From positions 1,302,001 to 1,366,000 of the forward strand of contig CM031560.1 in the NCBI GenBank assembly GCA_018466975.1: 64,000 bases of DNA. Direction: 5' to 3'. Positions 47,488-61,091 of the stretch are shown piece after piece; the first letter of the stretch is position 1, and every line of letters begins with the position of its first letter. The notes beneath the pieces are model-generated. The model had not been told where the DNA came from and did not search any database. It worked only from the letters and a program-made list of their open reading frames with translations. A program made the position numbers and the translations under genes. The stretch comes from Sparassis latifolia. Its lineage: Eukaryota > Basidiomycota > Agaricomycetes > Polyporales > Sparassidaceae.

Positions 47488-49236
47488 CCTGATACGAATA
47501 ATTTGTCGGAGTGGAGAAGCTATGTCGGAGAAATAATTAGCACAGCCACTGACTCGTACGTACCTCAACGGCTTGGCAGACTGTCGCAGACATGTGCATG
47601 AGTCTGCAGTGGGACCCAGTTCGCGCAGATCGGAATCTCAGATTGTGTCCTAGAGGAAGGCTCAAGGGTCATCTTCTGGGTAGATAGTTTCAGTGACATT
47701 GCAAGTGGTCTATTTTGCGAGGAAACGAGGAAACGAGTACGATTAGCGGACTACGGTTAAAGCTAGAAGGTCACATGAATGGGATTGCTTTGTTTGAGAA
47801 TTGTTTTAAAATTGTTTTGTATTATTTTTTTGCTATAACATAATCCTTCAATGCAAAGGTCGTCCAATTCAAGGATCAAACTGCAATACGAAAACCTCAC
47901 GGACTGCCCTCCTCCCAATCATGGAAATTGGCGTTCCTCAAACTCGATATGATCAAGAGAGTGTCCGCGAGGACCCCGCCGCCCTGATAACGTAAGCTAA
48001 TCCAGATTTCCCAGAACGCGGAGTATTGCCCGCATCAAGCCCGCATGGTCAGAACGTCAAGCGCCCTGCAGCTCTTGTTCTTGGCCAACAGCGATGCCGA
48101 GAGCTACGCGTACATCCTTCTGCACCCTTCTACTACCCATTCGGTTGAGTCCCGGCCCCTGAAATGATCACTATCTGAGTGAGATCGGGTCTCGTAGCGG
48201 TGCTTCTCGAACTCCTATACTCGAGCACTATAGTAGTCTTGAGCAAGCATATATGAGTGCGTCGTTACCTCTACCTCTTTTCCCTGGCAGTCGTCAGTGT
48301 GCGCAGCAACGCCCCATTGTGTGTACCTTCGCGATCAGCCCACGTTCTGTCGCGACGCAGCCGGGTATTTTAAATTTTGAAATACTCGCTGGATATCTCG
48401 AGTGAGTAATTTCCGAGTCATTGAGATTCCACGGTCGACGCGGTCCTACCGCTATGAATCTGTCGCATCCGAATGTCTAGTCACGAAGATAACAACGCCG
48501 GCGCCGCAGCCCTGCCAACCTTGATCTAGGCTAAGATAGAAGCAATGCTGACTTAGGCTGCTGTCAATGTCAATGTGCGCAGCACTGAACATTATTATCG
48601 TTCATCGACATCCGCAGTCCATGCGGTGGGCCGCAGCACATGAGTTGTCCGTCTTAAGGGAAACCTATAGGTACATACATATTGTGATCGTGTTGATGCA
48701 AATTGTGCCACGACATAGCCTAACCACCGTTTGAATGACAGCGAATACGAATGCTGGCATCATTTCGTTGAATAACCACTTCAATCATCATCATCGTGGA
48801 CAACGATGCCGCTTCTGCGCGTACGTCCTTCAACATTACCTTGCTTGCAAGGTCTCTCCACCCTCTTAATTAATTGTCGCGCTTTTCGACTCCCCAGTTC
48901 CTTCCGTGCATCTGAATCTTGCACGACAAGTCCCGACTCGGCTTGCAACGTCTCAAGTTCGAATCTGTACGGTGGCAAATGTCGCAAGCAAGGAGGAGGC
49001 GGCGCTTCCCTCGTTCTTAAACACCTTCTATATTCGGATGTGACACCAACAAGGGAGGCTGCAATCAATATTCCGAGTCCCGTCGGACATCAGTGACGCA
49101 CTGACAGGATCATCTGCATACCACCTTCACTCGAGCGCACAGCCGGTCTTGCTCTCGCGATACCCAACAGTCTATCAGTCTATCAGTTCTACCTCAATCT
49201 GCATCTGCTCTGACACCTGTGAAACTACCGTCGACT
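47488..49236. other. Intergenic stretch before kinase gene
   Basis: No gene recognised. Overlapping ORFs of about 95 codons on both strands at 48781-49096 are probably chance. The right end is the promoter and leader of the kinase. Confidence 0.45.
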
Positions 49237-51298
<2,062 letters not shown>

Positions 51299-51917
51299 GT
51301 AGACGTCATTACATCCTCCCGTGTCTCACATCTTCAGATACCATTAGATTAGAGTTTAATGTTCTGTCAATGGTTTTTGGCTCTCATATGCATCTTTCAG
51401 TCGATCTTTGCTGAGTTCCCCTTTTTTCCTTCACATATTTTACCATTCGTGTTGTCTTGATGTCACGTATGCATACATCGCCAACACAAATCATGTCGTA
51501 ATACTAATTCAACACTCGTTACCTATCACTGGATTTTACTCTGTTCCTTGTACTTATTCACTGGGTTAATGCCTAGAAAGTATGGGTGATCTGCCCATGA
51601 ACTGATCATGAAGCCACACCAACACCGAATGGAAGTACCTCATGGCTGGACCGCATGCTCTGTGCATTCCCTAGTGCGTTCACTACGGCGCAGAGCTGTT
51701 TGAAGGCATAATATTCGGACCACATGAGTTGGGGTCGGCGTTCACGTTGAAGAACGGCGACTTGCTCATTGCTGCCGCCAATGACGACCTGCTTGGCTTC
51801 GATCATCGCAGGCACTGCCGGCAGATAACAGAAATAGCGACCATCATCAGTCATCCGGGTCCACCGAGCGATATTCGCGCCAATCCACCTGCGAGTCTTT
51901 CCCCTCGAACAGCACGC
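51299..51917. other. Intergenic stretch before superoxide dismutase gene
   Basis: AT-rich; no gene recognised. A long minus-strand ORF (51606-52214) is a shadow over the start of the dismutase gene. Confidence 0.5.
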
Positions 51918-52824
51918 ATGGACACTTTGTACCGTGCCCGCCAGAATAAGCAGCCGCTCGTGCTTACCGCCCTTGGGACTCTCGCCGCCGCTTTCCTCAT
52001 TTGGGCGGCGTTCCTTCGGCCTGGGACCCCTCCCGCTGCAGCTCCAATTGTTACGAAGGTATCTTACATGTACAGTCGTGTGGACCAGCTCTCGGAAAGC
52101 TGAAGTGTCTTCCAGGCCGTAGCAGTACTCAAAGGAGATGCTGGATATTCCGCCAGCGGAACTGTCACCTTTACGCAGGCTGCGCCCACCACGCCCGTCA
52201 AAATCACTGGTCAACTGAGTGGACTTGATCCATCCGCGCTACGCGGTTTTCATATCCAGTATGTCCTCGCTATGTCTAGCTCTCTTTTTAAATTACTGCG
52301 TGCTGAACACCCATTTGCTTCGTCAGCGCGTCCGGCGATCTCTCTTCTGGGTGCGTCTCCGCGGGTCCCCACTTCAACCCGCTCGGGTACACACACGGCG
52401 CGCCCTCCGCACCTGTGCGCCATGCGGGCGACCTCGGAAACGTTGTCAGCAATGCACAGGGCGTCGTTACCCTCGACTTTGAGGACGCAGGATTTTCGCT
52501 GAGTGGACAGCTCGGCGTCGTAGGGTTTGTTCACCTTTTGATAGTGTCGCATCCCAAACTGATTGCTCGTACCGCTTAGACGTACAGTTGTGCTTCATGC
52601 GGTTAGTCATACAAGTAGCGACACCTGTACGGTGTTGTAAGACTGACCGACTCCCGCAGGGAACTGACGACCTTGGAAAGGGGGGGAATGAGGAGTCTCT
52701 GAAGACAGGTAACGCGGGTGCTCGCGCAGCGTGTGGTGTTATTGGTGCGTATTCATCTTCCACGGTTACTTTTACTGTCGATGTCGTCTTGACTGCGGTA
52801 TGTTCAACAGGTCTTGTAAACTAA
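51918..52824 (+). CDS. Membrane-anchored Cu/Zn superoxide dismutase
   Basis: Converts superoxide to oxygen and peroxide. Five exons fit: 51918-52058, 52116-52258, 52327-52524, 52580-52601 and 52660-52824, giving about 222 residues. The N-terminus has a basic head and one hydrophobic segment ([18 protein letters not shown]), pointing to a type II membrane anchor with the enzyme on the luminal or outer side. Copper and zinc ligands are present: GFHIHASGD (split by an intron), [27 protein letters not shown] and [32 protein letters not shown] keeps the substrate-guiding Arg and the disulfide Cys. The 22 base exon restores VVLHAG. The frame runs about 25 residues past the usual end (CGVIG); an unmodelled last intron could remove this. 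Confidence 0.9.
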
Positions 52825-53695
52825 GCATATCGGACCACACGGGGAAGAGATTGACTGTTCAAGGAATCTAAACCAAAATTTCAGCGACACGGTGACGTCA
52901 TCCTATGAGTCTGCAGCCACCAACTATTTTGCGGGACAATTACACGGTGGTGACACAGTTAAAATGAGACTTCCCAGCACATGATTAAACACGCTGCATG
53001 CAAAATATTACTGTTCATCTCTTACTGCCCTATGCAGACCCTCCTGATTCAAACACCCTCCGTGGCCACTTCTTACGTAGGTATGATATCCATGTCTCTG
53101 ACACTCTGTTAGCAGTAACAAGCACCTCTTCCCAAGAGGGCCCAGCCGGAGATTCACATGTTGGCGCAACGTGCTTGTAAATCGTGTCCAAGTCGAACAC
53201 GTCGTGTTTCAAGCACAAGAAGTCCTCCTGACGTCCCCGTTGTACTGCACGGCATCCATTTATCATACTTTCCAATGTTAATATTATTTAAGACTGGTTC
53301 CAGGGACTTTTGCTGTGTTATCTGCTCTGTATTGGTTTAAGAGGTACAATATGTCTGAGTCTCGCAGGACTCGCCATTTTCTCTGTCTCACACCGAAGGA
53401 TAATACACCTCTCTATCATATATCTATTTCTGCACCTCGTCACGCCTACTCAAACTGGGGTGGAGCCAAAGCATCAGACTCTAGTGAAATTTACCGCGCC
53501 ACGGGCATCACGTGTTACTACAAAGGTTTAAGACTCCGTGTTATTAATTGCTACAAAATTCTGAGCTCCGCCTAAATTGTCCGACCTCGACCATGAGGCG
53601 CCTCAGAAAGCAGACTAACCTTTCGACTGTATCGACAATCATGCGATGGATGTGGTTCCTCTCCGGTGCCGCCTCTCCCGTTCACTGTGACTCTA
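52825..53695. other. Intergenic stretch, no gene recognised
   Basis: Short ORFs only; no repeat or RNA gene seen. Confidence 0.45.
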
Positions 53696-53817
53696 ATGAT
53701 GCCGAGAGGTCACCGAAGTACCGAGTCTATAAGTCTCTCAGGACGCGTTTAGGATCGGAAGATACCACAATCACCACCACAACACGTCCGAGAGTACTAC
53801 TAGTACAACTGCGACAG

Positions 53818-54607
53818 GGGAGGTGAAGCTCACGCAGTTCAAAGCCCTCCTCTTTGACGTCTACGGGACATTGGTTGTGCGTACTACATCTAGCTGTGAG
53901 ATTCCCACTCAAGCGCTATATGCTCGTTGCAGGACTGGGAGAGCGGTATATACAAAGAGCTGCATCCGCTATTCCCAAGGGCAATTAAGGCCGAAGTAAT
54001 TCACGCGTTCGACAATGCAGAGCGCGAGCTGCAGAAGCGTTTCCCGACGATGCGCTACTCGGACATTCTCGGTCTGGTGCATGAAGAGCTAGAGAAGACA
54101 AAGGGCGACGAGGTTTCTGCTGCTAGTGCGGACGCTCATGTCGCATTTGGCCAAAGCATCGTGCGCTGGCCCGTCTTTCCGGACACCATCCCCGCTCTCA
54201 CCTACCTCGCAACGCGCTATAAGCTCACTGTGCTCTCCAATGTCGATCATACCTCTTTCGCTTACACGCAGCGCGCACTGGAGGGCCCGCCGGACGCCCA
54301 GCGGTTCACCTTCACGGCTGTGTACACTGCGGAGGACGCGGGCGCCTACAAGCCTGCGCCGGGTGCTCTCGCTTACGCGCTGAAACGGCTGGAGACGGAG
54401 TTGGGTGTGCGGAAGGAGGAAGTTCTAGTGGTCGCAAACAGTGTGTTTCATGACATCCTACCGGCACGTAAAGTTGGGATAGAGGGCGTGTGGATTGCCA
54501 GAGAAGGGGCGACAGCTGGCCAGCTTGCTGGGGAGGGGGAGAAATTGCGATGGGTGTTCAAGACACTCGGAGATATGGCTGAGGCCGTGAAGCAAGAAGG
54601 GCACTGA
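53818..54607 (+). CDS. HAD-family hydrolase, 2-haloacid dehalogenase type
   Basis: Two firm exons: one ending at 53876 and one at 53933-54607. The join gives KALLFDVYGTLVDWESGIY, with the catalytic Asp of HAD motif I and the type II dehalogenase DVYGT signature. Motif II is LSNVDH, the Lys is in AGAYKPAPG and motif IV lies in VLVVANSVFHDILPARKVGI. The C-terminal part is a standard HAD core of about 240 residues. There is no ATG in frame before an upstream stop, so a first exon is missing. A candidate is ATG at 53696 with a weak GT donor at 53709 spliced to 53818, which keeps frame (MMPRGEVKLTQF). Substrate is unknown; many such fungal proteins are not true dehalogenases. Confidence 0.88.
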
Positions 54608-54894
54608 CTTGAAGAACTCACCTCCGCATATTGTGTCTCGATATAGACTTGTGAGGTAGAGACATATCCATAAACATATTACGCAGACCGGTCCTAAACA
54701 TGCAGGGGAATGAGTACAAGGGTATAGAGTGTGAATATTGGGTATGATTAGAATGTGGAGCGTGAATGCTGGGGTATGATTGGAATGTCGAGAGTACCAG
54801 CGTATAGGCTGAATCCAGAGAAATACAGGTCATTGGAGATGTTTAATCCATGAATCAAAAACGGAGTCATACGGTCGTAACATAATACGCATGT

Positions 54895-57800
54895 TCACGG
54901 TTCTTTGGCAAACATCCATCTTGTCATCCACGATCCGGGCTCTTGCGCCCACTCAGACTCGGCTACCTCTCCTCTTAACCGTGACCGCGCTTCAGCCACC
55001 TCTTCCATGATAACTTCGCCAACAACCGCTTCCCTTGTTGAGATGACATTTGAGACGTGCTGACCGCGTCCACCCAATTCTGGCATGGCGGACTCGAACG
55101 CATGCTGGGCAGACGGTGACGGATTGGCTGGCCTACGCAATCTCTGTCCACGCTGGATGCCAAGCTCGTAGCCCATCGTAACCGAGCGATCTCTGGGATT
55201 GCATTCCAAAGACGGCGGCAGGCTATTAGAAAAGGGGGTAACAATTGCTTCATCGCCGACTGAGAACGAGCGAAACGTGGAAGGCTGTTCCACCCTGAAG
55301 GCACTCGGACGCCGGATGTCCAATCCAAGTATAGGTGAACGAGAGCCAGAGCCGTTGCTCGGCATACGGCGGTCCAAATGCAATGACTGAGGCCTCAATG
55401 TCGCAGTAGTCTCGACGTCGTCGTCCCTCCTGGGCGATTTTATACGGCTCGCAATGGATGATGGAAGGTCAATCTCCTCACTTCCGTCCAACCCGATACG
55501 CTCGATGGTCGATAACGAGAACGACAACTCATCGTCGTCCAACAAGCAGCTGAATCCACTTCGGATCGACATGGAAAGTGAGATACCTGATGCGATGAGC
55601 TCGTCCTGCCGCCACGTCCCTAGCGCTCCTGAGGCCGGTTGGCTCGTCAGAGAGACACGCATGTCGATAGTGTCGTCGAGATTCAGGGGTCTTAACGGAT
55701 CGCGCGGTAACCACAGAACATCTTCGACAGGTCGCATGTAGAACGGATTATCGTATGGATGGTCGAGCGAAGGTTCGTCGTCCCACGCTGGATGAGGAGG
55801 GTGCCGAGTAACAGGTGCAAATTTTTGCAGTCCTTCCGAGTCTTTCCGCTGTTTAGGTTGTATGATGACTTCCTCCGCTTTGTCCAGCACGCGTGAAAGT
55901 GGTGAAGATTCAGCGGCAGGGGAAGACGGCTTTGATTGATCCTCACATGGATTAAAATATGTTGATCGAAAAGGATTAGGTCGACGTTTGGCCGCCCGTT
56001 GTGGTCGGGTGGGTATCGTCGCGTAGGCGAAGTTGAGGCCAACCGGCAATCGCCAAGTCCAACGAGCTGCCGTTGTTGTGGCCACGTGGTTAGCTCTGTT
56101 GGGGCGAGTTTCCACATTCTGCGACGGGCACCCATTGGCTGATTCCTCGGTTGGGAGCACTTCAGGAGTGGCGAGTTCCGTCCCACAGGTAGTTTCAGCT
56201 TCCAAGACGTCTGCTCGCTCGTATTTCGCGCGGCATATCCGAGTCAAGCTGTCGATGTGGATTGTAAGAAGGCATTGAGTGAGAAAAGAACGGATGCTTA
56301 CGACAGCTTGAAAAAAGCCGTCATGACTATGAGGACAGCAGATACAGCAACGTTGGCAGTCTTCTTGAGAACGACCATGTAAGCTAAAAACACAGTCTGC
56401 GATCTTCATCAAATCAGCAGTCGAAGTCCGAGAGCACCTGGCTAACCTGAGCAAGCAACAATCCTGCACGATGACGATGACATCAGAATGAGTAATTAGG
56501 AACGCGATACGAAACAACATGCCGTCAAGAGAATAGCGCACGACACGAATCAGGATCAATCGGCCGTTTCCCTCGTAGGTTTTTGCGTAGACATGTAGAA
56601 GCTTGCAGGGGAACTCGGTCTCAGTAAACACAGAAAAGGGGCGAAGCTTGTAACACACCTGATTTTTCACAATTACTGCGGATGAAAGGCACTTAAGACG
56701 AAATCAGTTGGAGATCTCTATAACACAACTTACTAGCCTCAACGCCGAAGTAGACAAGGCCGAACGGAAGGACAAGGGGATTCAGCACGGCGAAGACCAA
56801 CAGCACATGGACAACGAGTACATGGTTTGGCAACCAGTCTGAAAGCCACAAACGACAGATGAACCCACTGCAATGAGGGAAACCGTGCAACTCACAATAA
56901 TAGTTGAAGGTACGGGGTCGGATACCTTGTGCCCGCTTTCGTGGAGTCACCTGCCGTTGCGTGGACAGATACGTCACTAGGGGTAGCTGATGGTGCAGAT
57001 GATTCAGACCAGTGAGTTCATGGATGTACATGTGAATCATACCCCAACTATTATGAGAAAGCGTTAACACTGTGGATGCCAGTATGTAGACAGAAACTCA
57101 CATAGAGCAAGTTCGAGCCCTCCATGCATTGCCATGGTGAAGATCACTGACTCAAGATTAGCACATTGCGATGCATAACACTTACGGCGTGATATACTCA
57201 CACCACCCAACGTAGAAAGGACCTGCGGTCGGAAAACTATCTGCAATTTGGTTCACTTCTAACCCAGAGTTTGCACTGAGAGACACTAGGAATGACTGTA
57301 ACGCTGCTGTGCCAACACAGAAGAAAACGAAGACATTGACGACCAGGAACTTGTAGTATCTTGTCATTACTCTATCATGCAACGAGGATAGAGTAGCAAT
57401 CGTGTGTGCTTTCTTCGCAATCAACACTGTCAGGGGTCAGCGTTGGACCAAATGGAATTTGTATGATACTTACGAAGGAGCAGTGGAATAAGCAAAGCCA
57501 GGAGCGCCACCATTATGGTCGGTATGAACGATTGCAGGAGCTCTGCCCCCCATTCATGCTTGTCAAGATATGTCGCCTACAAATGGTCCAGGAGAAAAAT
57601 CAACATGTTACCCAGGCCTGGAATGTAACACCTTACAAGTCCAGGCCAGAAGACACTAATGTTCTGGATAGAAACAAGACCGACGAAAATCGATACAGGG
57701 AATATCCAAAAAATGATGAAGCCCCTGGAGGCAGGGACGTTGTTGGATTACGGCCAGAGGCAAGTGAAAAGTCGTACCAGACACCTAGATCCACTACCCA

Positions 57801-59774
57801 GTCCTTGACAAACTGGTCTATAGATTAGCGACGTACACATCATATCGATGAACAAGATACATGACGCACGCACCTCAACTTTGAAAGTCGGTCTCATCAG
57901 TCTGATCCAATCCAGATCTTCGTACGACGGTGCCATCGTGACAAGACATTGCAGGGGGTTCGCAGGGTGGACAGCGAGATGCTTACATGCCCTCCTTGCA
58001 TGAGCTGGGTCGGCAAAGGTGACAAACGCAGTAGACATAGCTTCATAATCCCCAATTGCGCTGGCCCGTTTCTCCGTTATGAGAGACGTCAAGACGTCCA
58101 GTTTGGCAGTGTAGTAGTCAATGGAAGGAACAGTCTTTCCACGGAAGAGAGTAGACAAATGTATCAAAGGCTGGTAGACGTCTAGTGTGCTGCGAGGAAG
58201 GCTCAGTAGGGCCTCCCACACACATTGTGATTGTGAGTCTGCGGCTGAGACAGGAAGTAAAGGTGGCGTGGTCTGTGGCATGGATGGCCATGAGACATGC
58301 CGTCCGAGAGTGTGAATGAGCAGTTCCATTCTGTCTTCGCCTTCCGCTCCATCAATTCCAGCCGTGCTCTCTGCTTTCAGCGCTGCTGTGGTAGGCTTCG
58401 GTGTAGAGTTTCTTAGAGGCAACTTCGCGATAGCCGCGTGGAGAGGACCTGTATGAGGCTTGCTAAAACGATACATGGCTTCCTTCACAGCAAACAGAGC
58501 CTTCGTTGCTAGCTTGATATGTGCAGTCTCCAGAAGTCGTAGCACTTCTTCACGCCGTTCAAGTAACGAAGCCACCTCGGTCATTCTGCGCACTACCACC
58601 ACACGATCTATTGTGGGAACGTCTTGGGACTTCGGCTGACTGCTCTGAAAGACCCCTTCAGACGTTGTTAAGTCACGATTCCCTGAGGTAACGTGCTTCT
58701 CCCTAAGGTAAAAGGGAATAAGCCTGCTCTGATTGAACAAGAATGCGAGAGACTTGATAATGAATCCAGGCTGAGTGGTAGTTGTGAGTTCAATAGCATG
58801 CCTCGCGACAGGACGCGACATGTAATACTCGAAATATTCTTTTAGGTCCTTCTCAGAACGTAAGAGGGGGGGGATGTTTGTGACCATGACAGTCCGTAAC
58901 CTGAGTCCGCGGTTTGACTGGTCATTGTCGAGAGGAGGCGAAGAATGGAACAGATGTTGAGGATGCAGGTGGGGAAAGTACTGTAACTGCTTCTCTTCTT
59001 GTGGACCTGAGGCCGCCAAACCCGGTGCAGTAAGTATATTTTTTCCACGCAGAGAGAATGCACCGCGACAGATCCAATAGAGCGTGGACATCCAGGTGAG
59101 AGTGACCCAAATCAAGAGAAGTAGGTGGATCCACAGTAACGATAAACCCTCCGTCGTGTTCACCAGAGACGATATAGATGCGCGGACCATGGACGCCGGC
59201 GGTATTGCTCCTATAGAGAAAGTGATGTGGATAGGTAGCAAGATCGGTAGTGTCGTGAAGGTGTGCACCAGCGCGAACCAGAAGCAGCTGAGGAGAAATC
59301 GGACATATAATGTTGCATCAACACCACGAAGTTCGTTAAAGCGATCTTCCGGGAACGCGATGACCTGTCGAACCCAAGAAAGAGGCCAACCTCTTGGGCT
59401 CGGTGGAGAAGGCCTCCTACAAGGTGGTGAGAACATAGTTAGCGACTAACTCTTACCACGTACTTTGCCCACGATCTCCCTTGATATAGACTTGGGGTGG
59501 TCAGTGTGCATACCCGGATGTTCTCACTGGACTCACTAGCCAAAGTGCCAAGACTCGACACTGCCTAGCTCGTCACCAAGGTGCCTTCCTCGCCGCTTTC
59601 TCTTCGCTGTCTCGTAGAATGTGACGCATATCACTATGACGACTCCAGCAATAACCGACTGGTTGATCAGACCACTACCGAAAGTCTGTCAACTAGTTGT
59701 AGGGTGTAGACGGTAATTAAGTTCGAAACACACCTATAGTTCTTCGAGAACGGCCGTTGCTGTATGGTTGCCAT
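54895..59774 (-). CDS. CSC1/TMEM63-type calcium-permeable channel (RSN1 family)
   Basis: OSCA/TMEM63/CSC1 proteins are osmo- or mechanosensitive cation channels; some act in lipid transport. The ATG is at 59774. The first exons are 59734-59774, 59537-59674 and 59464-59490, with exon 4 starting at 59416. They join as KNYSGLINQSVIAGVVIVIC (first membrane helix), ELGSVESWHFGYLYQGRSWA and KRPSPPSPRGWPLSWVRQVI. Next come further helices, a cytosolic Phm7-like domain (VTNIPPLLRSEKDLKEYFEY) with the motif RACKHLAVHPANP, and the seven-helix channel region at about 56300-57830 over several small exons. The long C-terminal tail has NPFYMRPVEDVLWLPRDPLR, common in fungal members. The stop is at 54895. 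Internal exons were not all fixed. The divergent neighbour is NDUFS4. Confidence 0.88.
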
Positions 59775-59964
59775 TGCACCAGCAGCTCCAACCTGGGTGT
59801 CGAGGAGTGCCCGACAGGTGTATGGCGGGACGCTCGGGTGACTCTGCTGGCCCCGAACGCGCGCGAAGACTCCGCGGGTGGTGCGAACCGATCGGTTCGC
59901 TAGCTCCCACAACCGCATCAGCCAGGCGCAATATCCACACCCACCAACCCAACACCATCACGGA
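59775..59964. promoter_or_regulatory. Shared divergent promoter, CSC1-type channel and NDUFS4
   Basis: Start codons on opposite strands are separated by 190 bases, so one short region must drive both genes. No TATA element is obvious. Confidence 0.45.
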
Positions 59965-60707
59965 ATGTTCGCTCTCCGCCTTTGCCAGGGCGCGGTTTCC
60001 CAGCGTGCTGTTGGAAGAACACTTTACGTATCTTCCAGGGCGTTGAACACGCATCAAACGAGCACTCCTGCGGAGACTCGTGAGAAGCAGCGTTCTGAGG
60101 TTACGACCGCCCCCGAGAGAGATGTTGTGACCGCCGACATCATTAGCGGTGCGCCAGGTGAGCAACGAGTTTACAAGGAAAATCCGCGAAATTGATATGG
60201 TGGAAGGCGAGCTTCGTCATCGTGCTGTGAGGATCTTCCAGCCTACGCGTAGCACGACCCAAAGTGGATCGGGGAAATCGCACCGTTGGCGTATTGATTG
60301 GGATGTCCTGCAAGGAGCTGGCAGGTGGGAGAATCCCTTGATGGGCTGGGCCAGTTCGTACGTGTTTACCATTTGTTGTCCATTACCTCTCCATGCAATA
60401 CTACAGCACAGGGCGGACTACATGCAAGGCACTCGCATTTCTTTCAGGTCCAAAGAGGATGCTATCCACTTCGCGGAGAAGCAAGGTGAGTCTAGCGAAT
60501 CTCTCAGTAATTGACTAGAAATTCAACACATCGTTCAGGTTGGGATTACTACGTGTATGTCTCAATCGTATCCGTGGGTAGCGAGTACCCAGCTGAGTCT
60601 CGGTTTCTATCAGGCAACAACCCGAAGTTAAGAGGATCCCCCCGAAGAACTACGCTGAGAATTACCTCTACAGACCGAACAAATTGCGTATCATGCGAAC
60701 CAAGTAG
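59965..60707 (+). CDS. NDUFS4: NDUFS4, 18 kDa subunit of mitochondrial complex I
   Basis: An accessory subunit of the NADH dehydrogenase arm that supports assembly and stability of the N module. Five exons fit: 59965-60157, 60207-60357, 60412-60485, 60539-60554 and 60614-60707, giving 175 residues. The N-terminus is Arg/Ser/Ala rich without acidic residues, like a mitochondrial presequence (MFALRLCQGAVSQRAVGRTL). The core reads ELRHRAVRIFQPTRSTTQSG, WRIDWDVLQGAGRWENPLMG, then SKEDAIHFAEKQGWDYYVQQ. The last exon gives PEVKRIPPKNYAENYLYRPN and the usual basic end RIMRTK. One exon is only 16 bases. Every join rebuilds conserved sequence. Confidence 0.96.
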
Positions 60708-61091
60708 CTTCATTGCCGCGGTTTGTACAATATATAAATCAAGGTCGAAGATATGTGTGCACTTACACCGTGTCTTGTTCAATGGTGTCTCGCTATCCTT
60801 CAAGTTAGTCTCCGCTGCTGACTATATATAGCTATGGACGACAGTCGATCCATCTAGTACTTATATACACTGCCTGCTCGCAGCAAAGGTAACTGGTAAT
60901 ATTCGAAGATCGTATGCGCGTTGTACGTTGGTTGAAGTCATAGGTGCCCAAACTTCAGAAAAAACTTTGTGATTGATATACGTACAGCTATGGAATTTAT
61001 CCCATAAACACGATTAATACAGATCCCAGTACAGGTACACAATGAACAAAGACAGACAGATTGTGGTGATAGTCCCGCTACGCACACACAG
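60708..61091. other. Spacer between convergent genes
   Basis: Carries the 3' ends of NDUFS4 and RICTOR. No ORF or repeat of note. Confidence 0.5.

Noticed and set aside
48950..48970. tRNA B-box-like word AAGTTCGAATCTG
   Set aside because: No matching A box or cloverleaf could be formed around it.
56300..56670. First 120 residues of the 591-codon minus-strand ORF as the start of a separate protein
   Set aside because: The frame reads through introns of the CSC1-type gene; the upstream exons continue the same protein to 59774.
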